Assembly (NCBI GenBank): GCA_041391425.1
Contig: JAWKNZ010000005.1
Coordinates: forward strand, 124,001-188,000
Length of the DNA stretch: 64,000 bases
Reading direction: 5' to 3'
Origin: JAWKNZ01 sp041391425
Lineage (GTDB): Bacteria; Bdellovibrionota_B; Oligoflexia; Oligoflexales; JAWKNZ01
Made by a program: the position numbers and the translations under genes. Of this stretch, positions 56,163 through 64,000 are shown in pieces (the stretch's first letter is position 1; every line of letters begins with the position of its first letter). The notes under the pieces were generated by a model. The model had not been told where the DNA came from. It saw nothing but the letters and a program-made list of their open reading frames with translations, and ran no database searches.

Positions 56163-58208
56163 TTATCCTTGCAATCCATTATGCCGAAGTAATGCATCAG
56201 TTCTAGGTTCTCTGCCTCTAAATTCTTCAAATACTTTGCTAGGATGCTTTCCTCCTCCAAGAGCAAGAATAGTGTTCTTAAAACGCATTCCTACCTCTGC
56301 TATCGCTTTTTCATTATCGAGGCCTACCTCCTCAAATGCGGAAAAAGCATCAGCACTTAAAACTTCAGCCCATTTATATGAATAGTAGCCAGCAGCATAA
56401 CCACCGGCAAAGATATGACTAAATGCGCATAGAAACCTATCTTCAGGCAATTGCTTAACTACAGCGGTAATTTTTGCTACCTCTTGCTGCAATTCAAACA
56501 CTGTTTTAGTGCCCCAAGGATCGAATTTGCTATGTAAATCCATATCAATAAGACCAAAATAAATTTGCCTAAGCATCGCTTGTGCCGCATTAAAGTTTTT
56601 AGCAGCACAAAGTTTTTGATAAAGCTCTTCAGGTAAAGATTTTCCTGTGTCAATATGCCTTGCCATCGCCATTAACGTTCCTCGGTGATAACACCAATTT
56701 TCCATAAATTGACTTGGCAGCTCAACGGCATCCCATTCTACTCCATTAATCCCTGAAGCATCGACGTACTCTACTTTAGTAAGCATATGCTGCAAGCCAT
56801 GTCCAAATTCATGAAAAAGCGTTTCAACTTCCCTAAAGGTCATAAGAGAAGGCTTACCATCAAGAGGGGGAGTACAATTACAAACTAAATAAGCGACAGG
56901 TAAAACAATCCCGTCTTTCGTACGATGCCTGACAATACAGTCGTTCATCCAAGCACCGCCGCGTTTATTTTCAGGTCTAGAATAAGGATCTAGATAGAAT
57001 GAGGCAATATGACTGTTCTGATTATCAAATACCTTAAAAAATTTAACATCTTTGTGCCAAACTGATGTCTCACCATCTGCAGACTTAATTTCAATATCGA
57101 AAATCCTTTTTACCAGCTGAAATAAACCTTCTAAGACATTGGGAAAAGAAAAATAAGGACGCAATTCTTCGTCAGTGAATTGAAAGCGTTTTTCCTGCAA
57201 GCGCTTAGACCAAAAAGAAAGATCCCAAACGGTAATTTCGTCATTTTTACCATTATTGCGAGCAATCTCTTTCAAATCTTCTAACTCTCCTTTTGCGTGT
57301 TCCCATGCAGTCACCCTCAATTCATTTTCCAGCTTGTAGACATCGTTAACGGAATCTGCCATTTTCCTCGACAGGCTTAAATCAGCATAATTTTCATAAC
57401 CTAATAAATTAGCTTCTTCTTGACGTAATTTTAATATCTCGAGGATATTACCTGTATTATCAATCTCCCCTTCCGAAGCTCTTGTCACATAAGCTCGGTA
57501 AACTTCTTCTCTAATGTCCCTATTTCTGCAATGCTCAAGCAATGGGACAAAGCAAGGCGCATCTAAGGTCACAAGCCAAGGACCTTCTTCAGGCGTTGCC
57601 TTTTTTTCTAAATCTTTATTTGAATTATTATATGCTTGGGATGCAAGATTTAAAAAACTCTTAGGCATACCCTCGATGTCTTTCTTGTCATTAACAATTT
57701 TCGAATAGTTTTTAGTTGCATCTAAGACATTATTTTGAAAGATGGTCTGTAACTCTGATAACCTTCTTGATATTTCATTAAAGCGATCGCGCTCTTTATC
57801 GGCGAGAGCAATTCCGTTTAGCTCTGCTCCTAAAATCTTATCTTCTATAATACGTCGCTGAGCATCATCTAGCTTATCCCATTCCTTAGAATCTTTTATT
57901 TCCTTCAAACCTTGATAAATAGGCTTACTCTGCTGTATCTTCAAAGAGACAGAAACAACGTCACCCTGCACACGCTCATAAACAGCCCTTAGTTCTGAAG
58001 AATTGCATACAGCATTCAAATGACTAACAGGAGACCATACGTGGTGGATCAATAAACTAATTTCTGCTAGCGGATCTACGAGTCCATCCCATGTTGGACG
58101 ATAGTTATTTTCAAGCTTATCAAAACGCTCTTCTACATCCTTCAACATTTGCTTCACTGCAGGCTCTACATGCTCTGTGCGAATAAGATCGAATTTTGGC
58201 AAATCCAT
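56163..58208 (-). CDS. prlC: Oligopeptidase A, M3 family (PrlC/OpdA)
   Basis: Cytoplasmic zinc metallopeptidase that trims peptides, including cleaved signal peptides. Length 681 residues matches the family. The zinc motif is LFHEFGHGLQHMLTKVEY, with the third ligand Glu in NGVEWDAVELPSQFMENW. The N-terminal WDGLVDPLAEI and the C-terminal AGGYAAGYYSYKWAEVLSADAF and RFKNTILALGGGKHPSKVFEEFRGREP are the usual landmarks. ATG 58208 with AGGA just upstream. It is the first gene of a pair with the DUF2797 gene. Upstream, 58209-58726 contains no other gene. Confidence 0.95.
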   Translation of the reverse strand: MDLPKFDLIRTEHVEPAVKQMLKDVEERFDKLENNYRPTWDGLVDPLAEISLLIHHVWSPVSHLNAVCNSSELRAVYERVQGDVVSVSLKIQQSKPIYQGLKEIKDSKEWDKLDDAQRRIIEDKILGAELNGIALADKERDRFNEISRRLSELQTIFQNNVLDATKNYSKIVNDKKDIEGMPKSFLNLASQAYNNSNKDLEKKATPEEGPWLVTLDAPCFVPLLEHCRNRDIREEVYRAYVTRASEGEIDNTGNILEILKLRQEEANLLGYENYADLSLSRKMADSVNDVYKLENELRVTAWEHAKGELEDLKEIARNNGKNDEITVWDLSFWSKRLQEKRFQFTDEELRPYFSFPNVLEGLFQLVKRIFDIEIKSADGETSVWHKDVKFFKVFDNQNSHIASFYLDPYSRPENKRGGAWMNDCIVRHRTKDGIVLPVAYLVCNCTPPLDGKPSLMTFREVETLFHEFGHGLQHMLTKVEYVDASGINGVEWDAVELPSQFMENWCYHRGTLMAMARHIDTGKSLPEELYQKLCAAKNFNAAQAMLRQIYFGLIDMDLHSKFDPWGTKTVFELQQEVAKITAVVKQLPEDRFLCAFSHIFAGGYAAGYYSYKWAEVLSADAFSAFEEVGLDNEKAIAEVGMRFKNTILALGGGKHPSKVFEEFRGREPRTDALLRHNGLQG

Positions 58209-58726
58209 ATGTCCTAAAAGGATTATCTCCTTTAACCGCCATCAAATGCTCCTAATACAATTGCTTATAGTTTGATTTAAAAGCTGCCTATAATACATAT
58301 GGCTTCTAAAATGTTTAGAAAAAGCATTTTTATTATGCATACTTTTTCCTATTGTTCCTCATATCCATAGTACTTTGAGCACAACTTCTTAAAAACCCAT
58401 TTTGATAATTTTCTAGCATCCAGCAAGAACAATCTCGAAAATAAATCTCGTGCTTCTATCTATATATGCAAAATATTCGAAGGATTCAATGGAGCGCTTA
58501 GCTAAATATCCAATAAATCAGCCAATGCTATTACCGTAGCTCTCTTACATTCTGTGCTATTTTTAGTCAAACCTGTAGGCCATCGAAACGACCAACTAAA
58601 CATTGAGTTACCACTTGCCTTATAATTCATCTAAGAAACAGCAAAATACCGCTGTTATGTAGACCAATGAAAATACTTTTTTTTCTGAACATCTAAAAAT
58701 TACCATACGCCATTTAGACAGCCTCT
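58209..58726. other. Intergenic region upstream of prlC
   Basis: About 520 AT-rich bases between the prlC start and element A5. It should contain the prlC promoter (minus strand); TATAATACATATG-like bases occur near 58290 on the plus strand. No gene or repeat was recognised. Confidence 0.4.
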
Positions 58727-59008
58727 TATAACCGGGATCTGAAATTTTTTGAAAAACTGTATTATTTTCAACGGATTCGAAGTTCGCTCAGGTGCTAGGC
58801 GCGAGGAGGTGGGAAACCGCAGTGTACATGTTAGTACATGAGGATTTCCTGACGACGAAGCAACGACACAACCGGTTAGCGTGTTGACGTTTCATTTCCT
58901 ACTACGAGCCAAACCCTTGAGTCACAACGTTGTCATGATTTCAAGTATTTGTCTCTCGCTACGAAAATGAAACGTCAACACGCCCTAGAAATTCGGATCC
59001 GGATTATA
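58727..59008 (+). repeat. Family A MITE, copy A5, carrying nested family B element
   Basis: Left end TATAACCGGGATCTGAAATT, right end GAAATTCGGATCCGGATTATA. B4 sits at 58877-58987 at the TA of GGTTAGAAATTC, a different site from B2 in A2. The right end of A5 supplies the stop codon of the gene at 59004-59963. Confidence 0.92.
58877..58987. repeat. Family B TA-target MITE, deleted copy B4, inserted in A5
   Basis: Reverse orientation relative to B1. Both ends (GCGTGTTGACGTTTCATTTC and ...ATGAAACGTCAACACGCCC) are present, with two Gs missing at the left tip. About 70 bases of the interior, including the GTGTAC...GTACAT core, are deleted with a junction at GTCATGATTTCAAGTATTTG. Confidence 0.88.
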
Positions 59009-59963
59009 ACACTCCACCCAGGAGATGATATAAAAAAACAGGGATAGGATCTTTCTCAACTTGGTACTCTTTTTCTGATGCTAAATTGTCTTTAGATTTA
59101 TGTGACAAGACAACACTTTGGATATCAACAATAGAATACCCAGCTGGAGGCTGGAACAGCCGATTTGATAGAGACTTTTCAGTAATACCAATCGTTTGAG
59201 TCTCTCTTTTTCCTTGCTTTACAATCCCCTTAGCGTCAACTTTTTCAAAACTGCCCTTACTGCTTAAAATAAATCCATTCAGTAAAGAAGCGTCGTCCTT
59301 GAGTTTCTTATATAACCCCCTAGCACTTGGTTGGCGCAGCAAATTCATTGAAATCTGCTTCCATAAAGGTTTTCTCCAATTATATGCATCAGTATAGCAA
59401 ATAGACTCTTTAACCGATTGATGAGTTTTCGAATCTTTTTTCTTATCTTCTGCCTGCCTAGCAATTACAAATTGCCTTTCTGCCATAGTACAAGGAACGT
59501 TTAAAACCTTATTTTGCTTCTGTTTCGAGAAAGTATAACTCTTCATCAACAAGGTCATTTGCATCGCATCAGAATAATCTAATGTAGATAACGCTGCTGC
59601 CGGTGAAAGAAAGAATTTAGCCATAAAATTTGCTGGCACCGCCTGACAGCTACCATTTTTGATTTTTTTCAGAAAGCTTTTATCAGAGACTTTTAACTCT
59701 TGTAATGTTTGAATCAAATTTGCACTTGCCTGACTGCATACATATAAGTTCCTACCATTAAATATATAATAGACACGACCATTGCTAGACGCGACTTCCA
59801 GTCGAAATTTATTTTTTGTAATTTGCCATAGATAATTTGAACTCAGTTTCTCAGCCGATAGTTCAGTCTCCACAAGTTGCCTTATTTCCGTACCGGAAAA
59901 CCCAATCCGACAATGAATGATTAATGTTGCTATGAAAACCAATTTTATTAATGTGGCCAGCAT
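59004..59963 (-). CDS. Unrecognised exported protein, C-terminus altered by a repeat
   Basis: ATG 59963 has GGGAG 7 bases upstream. A hydrophobic N-terminus (LIKLVFIATLIIHC) is a signal peptide, possibly with a weak lipobox at LIIHC. The mature part begins with a domain reminiscent of carrier proteins that bind lipids (SSNYLWQITKNKFRLEV, RVYYIFNGRNLYVCSQ) and contains Cys pairs. The reading frame ends LLGGVL with a TAA formed by the end of element A5. Without the insertion it would run eight codons further. No family can be named. Confidence 0.65.
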   Translation of the reverse strand: MLATLIKLVFIATLIIHCRIGFSGTEIRQLVETELSAEKLSSNYLWQITKNKFRLEVASSNGRVYYIFNGRNLYVCSQASANLIQTLQELKVSDKSFLKKIKNGSCQAVPANFMAKFFLSPAAALSTLDYSDAMQMTLLMKSYTFSKQKQNKVLNVPCTMAERQFVIARQAEDKKKDSKTHQSVKESICYTDAYNWRKPLWKQISMNLLRQPSARGLYKKLKDDASLLNGFILSSKGSFEKVDAKGIVKQGKRETQTIGITEKSLSNRLFQPPAGYSIVDIQSVVLSHKSKDNLASEKEYQVEKDPIPVFLYHLLGGVL

Positions 59964-60268
59964 AAAGTTGCTCCCATATTATGCATGTGTTATTACAACG
60001 ATGGAAAAGAAGACATGCTTAAATGTTATCATATTTCAGGACACAAAGCCTAAATTTTAAGTCGTTTTTTTTAGTAAGATACAAAAGGCATTGATATAAA
60101 AATATCTCGCATGGAAAACGTTTATAGAACTAACTTAGCCTACAGTTAGTTACTGCTTTAACCAATACTTGCTGAAAACACCTTGCAAGTATTGCAATTG
60201 TGGCCTAACCTTCATTATTAGAATTTCATTAGATATATAAAATTTAAATCTCATCTCGTGGAGGTCCT

Positions 60269-61891
60269 ATGAAAAGGTTCATAATGCCTTTAGCATTCGC
60301 AGTTGCCTTACCCGCTTTTGGTGAAACATTGGATAAAACATCTTGTTTCCCAGAAAACAACCTCAACCTTGAAGACAGAATTGACAGAAAAGACGCTAAT
60401 ATAGACGAAGCAAAATTTAACGAAATCATTAGCAAAGTTGAAGACTATTATGCTCCAATTATATCGTCTCATGGCGCAACCCTCAGAACTATTCGTAATT
60501 GGGCGGATACAACAGTTAATGCCTATGCACAACAAAATGGAACAGACTGGCAGGTTTCGATGTTTGGCGGTTTGGCAAGGCGTCCAGAAGTAACACCTGA
60601 CGGTTTCGCTTTGGTGGTTTGTCATGAAGTAGGGCATCATTTAGCAGGCTTTCCTTTCTACGATGAAGGCTGGGCATCGTCAGAAGGACAATCTGATTAC
60701 TTTGCAACGCAGGCATGTGCATCTAATATTTGGAAAGATGATATAGAAGACAATGCATTATACCGTGACCTTGCACCACAAATTGTCAAGGATAAATGCG
60801 ATGCTTCATATTCCGAAGAGAATCGCCAGAACCTTTGTTACCGAACATCCATGGCTGGAAAATCTCTAGGTGAGTTACTCGCCGCCCTTGGAAGTCAAGA
60901 TGTGCCTAGATTTGACACTCCAGATCAAAATGTGGTCAATTCAACAGTAACATCACACCCACAAGGTCAATGCCGATTTGACACGTACTTTCAAGGAGCC
61001 CTCTGTAATAATAGCTTTGACGAAATGACTATCCCTGGTCGTAGCCACCCAGAAGGCCAAGGAAGCTTCGGCGCAGAAACCGATGCTTCGCGCGTATCAT
61101 GCACGACTGCAGGATTTTACAGCCAAGGTACACGCCCATTATGCTGGTTTCACCCACGCTTAAACCTATCTGTCGCAAATGATAGATTAAGCATGTCTGA
61201 AATGAATGGTAATGGCAACGATGTATGGGAACCAGGTGAAACCTTTGCTCTCAACCTACCTCTAGTTAATAATCTACTAGCGGCGATAGCCGGGGCACAG
61301 CTTTCGATTACAAGAGGCGAAATAACGGTTACTGAAGCCTACCCGACAATTGAAGCTGGCGCATCTGCTTATGCAGTAAATCCAATTCAAATTACAGCAC
61401 CTGCAGAAGCACAATGCGGGGAACAGATGGGATTAGTAACTAAAGTTAGCGTAAACAACTGGGAAAATGTTTCAAACCTAAGCATCACCTTGGGCGAAGG
61501 CAGAATTGAAGAAGTAGAAAACACGACTCGAGTTGCAATCCCTGATAACGATAGAGCGGGGGTTACTTCATCCGTTCTAGGTACTAGCAATATTTCAGCA
61601 ACTAAGGCTTTTGTCGCACTGGATATCACTCACACCTATATTGGTGACCTTAAAGTTGAGCTTATCAGCCCTGCAGGAAATAGCTACGTAATACACAATA
61701 ATGAAGGCGGTGGCGACGACAACATCAAGAAAACCGTTGAGGTTTCTTTATCAAATGAAAGTATTTCTGGCTCTTGGAAGCTGAAAGTTGTCGATAGCGC
61801 GGCACAAGATAATGGCACCCTAAACTCTTGGGGACTAACCTTCAATGGGCTAATGTGTGGGGAAAACGCTAATTTAGCTTTGAAAAAATAA
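60269..61891 (+). CDS. Secreted zinc metalloprotease with P/Homo B domain
   Basis: Signal peptide MKRFIMPLAFAVALPAFG, strong ribosome-binding site GGAGG. The catalytic part includes VVCHEVGHHLAGFPFYDEG (HEXXH zinc motif) followed by SSEGQSDYFATQAC, whose Glu is a likely third ligand. A Cys-containing middle region (about 195-300) follows. The C-terminal 110 residues (VAIPDNDRAGVTSSV, ITHTYIGDLKVELISPAGN, GSWKLKVVDSAAQDNGTLNSWGLTF) are a P/Homo B domain, as in kexin-type and many secreted bacterial proteases. The pairing with a HEVGHH domain is uncommon. Followed by a Rho-independent terminator. Confidence 0.9.
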   Translation: MKRFIMPLAFAVALPAFGETLDKTSCFPENNLNLEDRIDRKDANIDEAKFNEIISKVEDYYAPIISSHGATLRTIRNWADTTVNAYAQQNGTDWQVSMFGGLARRPEVTPDGFALVVCHEVGHHLAGFPFYDEGWASSEGQSDYFATQACASNIWKDDIEDNALYRDLAPQIVKDKCDASYSEENRQNLCYRTSMAGKSLGELLAALGSQDVPRFDTPDQNVVNSTVTSHPQGQCRFDTYFQGALCNNSFDEMTIPGRSHPEGQGSFGAETDASRVSCTTAGFYSQGTRPLCWFHPRLNLSVANDRLSMSEMNGNGNDVWEPGETFALNLPLVNNLLAAIAGAQLSITRGEITVTEAYPTIEAGASAYAVNPIQITAPAEAQCGEQMGLVTKVSVNNWENVSNLSITLGEGRIEEVENTTRVAIPDNDRAGVTSSVLGTSNISATKAFVALDITHTYIGDLKVELISPAGNSYVIHNNEGGGDDNIKKTVEVSLSNESISGSWKLKVVDSAAQDNGTLNSWGLTFNGLMCGENANLALKK

Positions 61892-61923
61892 CTCTCCTAA
61901 CCTTTTTCTCTAAAAACAAGTAG

Positions 61924-61957
61924 AAAGCCCAGGATTGACCGTCCTGGGCTTTTTTTG
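61924..61957 (+). terminator. Rho-independent terminator after the metalloprotease gene
   Basis: Stem AAAGCCCAGGA / TCCTGGGCTTT with a seven-base loop TTGACCG, then a run of seven T. It lies 33 bases after the stop of the metalloprotease gene. Confidence 0.93.
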
Positions 61958-62049
61958 AAGAATAAGGCAAGATACTTAGGCCTTAAAGCCCATAAAAATC
62001 GAGGCACTCTATCACAAACTCTACAAAATATTCAAAAAATGATCGGTAT

Positions 62050-63270
62050 TTAAAGTAATAACTTTTCTGCTTTATCCATGCACCGAAGTGCTCTTTCAAT
62101 ATCTTGTTCGGTATTATAAATAAAGGGAGAAACTCTAGATGTTGCGGGAACTCCTAAATATGCCATCAAAGGCTGTGCACAATGATGACCTGCTCGTAGG
62201 CAGACCCTCTCAGAATCGGCTATAGCTGCCATATCATGAGGATGGATCAACTCGTGATGAAACGTGACAACGCCAACCCAATCATTACCTCCATCATAAA
62301 ACACCTTCATCCCTTTACGATTTTTAATCCCCTCATAAAATAGACGTCCCAACCACACATCATGCTCTAAAGCCTCTTTTCTATCAAAAGTTCCCATGAA
62401 GTCTATAGCTGCAGCAAGACCTATTGCTCCTGATATGTTTGGTGTTCCTGCCTCAAACTTGCAGGGCAAAGCATTCCAAGTCGAGCCCTCTGTGGTAACC
62501 GTTGCTATCATATCACCACCCCCTTGGTAAGGTGGCATGCGATCAAGGATAGATTTTTTGCCGTATAAAACTCCAATTCCAGTTGGAGCAAACATCTTAT
62601 GTCCACTAAAAGTATAAAAATCACAATCTAAGTCGAGAACATCAATAGAAAAGTGTGGAACCGCTTGAGCTCCGTCAACTACTGTTAATGCGCCAACTTC
62701 CTTGGCCAGAGATAGCAGATCTTTCAGAGGATGTATCACTCCTAAAACATTTGAAACATGAGCACAGGCAAAAATTTTTGTCTTGTTATTGAACATCTCT
62801 TTGGCTGTGTCTAGATCCAAGCGGTACTGATCTGTCAGTGGTATATAACGTAGCTTAGCACCAAACCGCTTTGCCATAAGTTGCCACGGAACAATATTAG
62901 AATGATGCTCTGCTATCGTTAAAAGAATTTCATCTCCTTCTTTTAAGTTCTGCTCACACCAAGAATAGGCAACTAGATTAATAGACTCAGTAGTTCCGCG
63001 GGTAAAAATAATCTCCTCAGCTAGACAGCCCCCAAGGAAGCTGGCGATCTTCTTTCTGGAGCCTTCATATAGCGCAGTTGCGGCTTCACTGAGCTGGTAG
63101 ACCCCTCTGTGTACGTTAGCATTATTGGAGCGATAATAGGCATTAACTTCTGACAAAACACTCTCAGGCTTTTGACTGGTAGCAGCACTATCTAGATAAA
63201 CCCATTGTTCTTCATTTAAGATTGAAAACTGGGATCTAACCCCCAAAGGACTGAATTTTTCATGCACCAT
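62050..63270 (-). CDS. sufS: Cysteine desulfurase SufS
   Basis: Pyridoxal-phosphate enzyme that takes sulfur from cysteine for iron-sulfur cluster assembly. Length 406 residues is usual. VYLDSAATSQKP at the start, RGTTESINLVAYSW, HHSNIVPWQLMA, DGAQAVPHFSID and YTFSGHKMFAPTGIGVLYGK (PLP Lys) are all present. The active Cys is in RAGHHCAQPLMAYLG, the group II (SufS/CsdA) form. ATG 63270. No other suf gene is visible in the window; its operon partners may lie elsewhere. No terminator recognised immediately downstream on its strand. Confidence 0.95.
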   Translation of the reverse strand: MVHEKFSPLGVRSQFSILNEEQWVYLDSAATSQKPESVLSEVNAYYRSNNANVHRGVYQLSEAATALYEGSRKKIASFLGGCLAEEIIFTRGTTESINLVAYSWCEQNLKEGDEILLTIAEHHSNIVPWQLMAKRFGAKLRYIPLTDQYRLDLDTAKEMFNNKTKIFACAHVSNVLGVIHPLKDLLSLAKEVGALTVVDGAQAVPHFSIDVLDLDCDFYTFSGHKMFAPTGIGVLYGKKSILDRMPPYQGGGDMIATVTTEGSTWNALPCKFEAGTPNISGAIGLAAAIDFMGTFDRKEALEHDVWLGRLFYEGIKNRKGMKVFYDGGNDWVGVVTFHHELIHPHDMAAIADSERVCLRAGHHCAQPLMAYLGVPATSRVSPFIYNTEQDIERALRCMDKAEKLLL

Positions 63271-63764
63271 ATGGATTCCTATCCATCAAAAAATTTGGAT
63301 ATAGCAGATTCTCCGGGCAAAAATAACAATGCTTAGTATTTTAGTCAACATTTAGATACTCATGATTATATTATCATCAGATCATGAAGACACCTCAGCA
63401 AGTTCTCTCACATAACTATTACACAAACCAACCCAGCTTAGCAAAACTTAGTAAACAAACTGAAATAAAAGCCAAAAGTATACCGCTTTGCTAGTTTCAC
63501 AAAACCGTTAAACCTACCAACAGATAAGTTTTTATCACAATATTTATAGTAAGTTACAATAATTTTAGCCGAACGGCCAGTTTTTGGCACCACTCATGCA
63601 GTATAGAAAACCAGGAGAAGCAAGGCGAACCTTCCACAAATACTGCCAATGCCTATCTCAAAACTTCAGCATAAAGCTGGAGCCCTTCATACAACTTTTC
63701 TTACTTAAACTTCTGAAAATCGTCAGCGGCTTTCTCAAAAGGGGGGAGAAAATCCCCCCCAAAG
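63271..63764. other. Intergenic region, no gene accepted
   Basis: About 490 AT-rich bases holding the sufS promoter region on the minus strand and a terminator (63736-63760) for the gene at the right edge. A 77-codon open frame at 63584-63817 on the plus strand overlaps both the terminator and the coding region of the edge gene and is not accepted. Confidence 0.5.
63736..63760 (-). terminator. Rho-independent terminator of the right-edge gene
   Basis: Read on the minus strand: GGGGGG-ATTTTCT-CCCCCC followed by TTTT, four bases after the TAG of the edge gene. Six perfect G-C pairs make a strong stem. Confidence 0.85.
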
Positions 63765-64000
63765 CTATACTCCTAAAGAATGCTTCAATGAGGCTCGAGA
63801 ATTCAATTCAACTTTAAGACCTAATGCTTCTGACAAATTTTTGCCATCTCTATCATTAATACAACCATTTTCAACACCTGTCGTAATATACACAACAGGT
63901 TCCTTTGAGCGCGCCGAACTATCCACTCGTTCTCTTTCTTCCCGCCTAACAGCAATCGAAACAATACCTTGGTATAAATAAAAATCGAAAAGGCTGCCTT
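63765..64000 (-). CDS. 3' part of an unrecognised gene, cut by the window edge
   Basis: On the minus strand the frame is open from the edge for 77 codons to TAG 63765-63767 and ends in ASLKHSLGV. It includes YLYQGIVSIAVRREERE and EPVVYITTGVENGCIND. A strong terminator follows immediately, which supports a real gene end. The family cannot be told from this fragment; start lies outside the window. Confidence 0.65.
   Translation of the reverse strand, partial: GSLFDFYLYQGIVSIAVRREERERVDSSARSKEPVVYITTGVENGCINDRDGKNLSEALGLKVELNSRASLKHSLGV

Noticed and set aside
63584..63817. 77-codon ORF on the plus strand
   Set aside because: Runs through a strong minus-strand terminator and overlaps an edge gene that has better support.
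1..64000. CRISPR array, rRNA, tRNA or prophage
   Set aside because: No regularly spaced direct repeats, no cloverleaf or rRNA stretches and no phage structural genes were seen when reading both strands.

Overview
The window is about 35% G+C by eye. It looks like a chromosome segment of a Gram-negative deltaproteobacterium-like bacterium, most likely Bdellovibrionota/Oligoflexia or a related lineage. Pointers are an AglRQS/Glt-type gliding (adventurous motility) gene cluster, a myxobacterial-type pseudo-receiver/ATPase, an FHA/AgmX-tail protein, many short TPR lipoproteins and beta-barrels, and an HNH endonuclease of the type seen in Bdellovibrio-like genomes. The assignment rests on gene content only. 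The accessory half is full of short mobile repeats and broken genes, which suggests a shrinking or host-associated genome. Several of the frameshifts lie in homopolymer runs, so part of the decay could be sequencing error.

Layout. 1-3430: three or four unrecognised exported proteins. 3465-9441 (minus): oligopeptide ABC importer operon oppDFABC. 9686-10451: broken outer-membrane protein gene. 10680-12400: cmoA-cmoB for tRNA wobble uridine modification. 12511-15268: lipoprotein, NlpD-like LysM/M23 protein and surE. 15309-25994 (minus): a TolQ-TolR-TolR motor, an outer-membrane barrel, TPR proteins and an FHA/TonB-like protein that together resemble the Agl-Glt trans-envelope machine; a putative regulator (26294-27265) is divergent from it. 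27843-32240: Fe3+-type ABC importer whose permease is destroyed. 32588-35893: decayed hpf and recD2. 36415-40872: Cys-rich secreted protein, Ser/Thr kinase, YbjN protein, hydrolase and amidohydrolase. 40873-43380: gene-poor island with a broken HNH endonuclease gene. 43406-54819: lipoprotein, exported EEP hydrolase, CHASE2 adenylate cyclase, membrane TPR protein with an internal stop, OMP and subtilisin-like protease. 55357-58208: DUF2797 and prlC. 59004-63270: exported protein, P-domain metalloprotease and sufS. The right edge holds the 3' end of one more minus-strand gene.

The most notable non-coding content is four families of small inverted-repeat elements (here A, B, C and D). Families A, B and D appear to use TA targets. 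Family C has GTAA ends and perfect 8-bp target duplications at all three copies (IS66-like). B is nested inside A twice. A, B and D have different ends but share a core motif of the form GTGTAC-N-GTACAT-GAGG. The best candidate for an interesting biological system is the compact Agl-Glt-like cluster with its divergent regulator, in which the large TPR subunit is split in two by one base.
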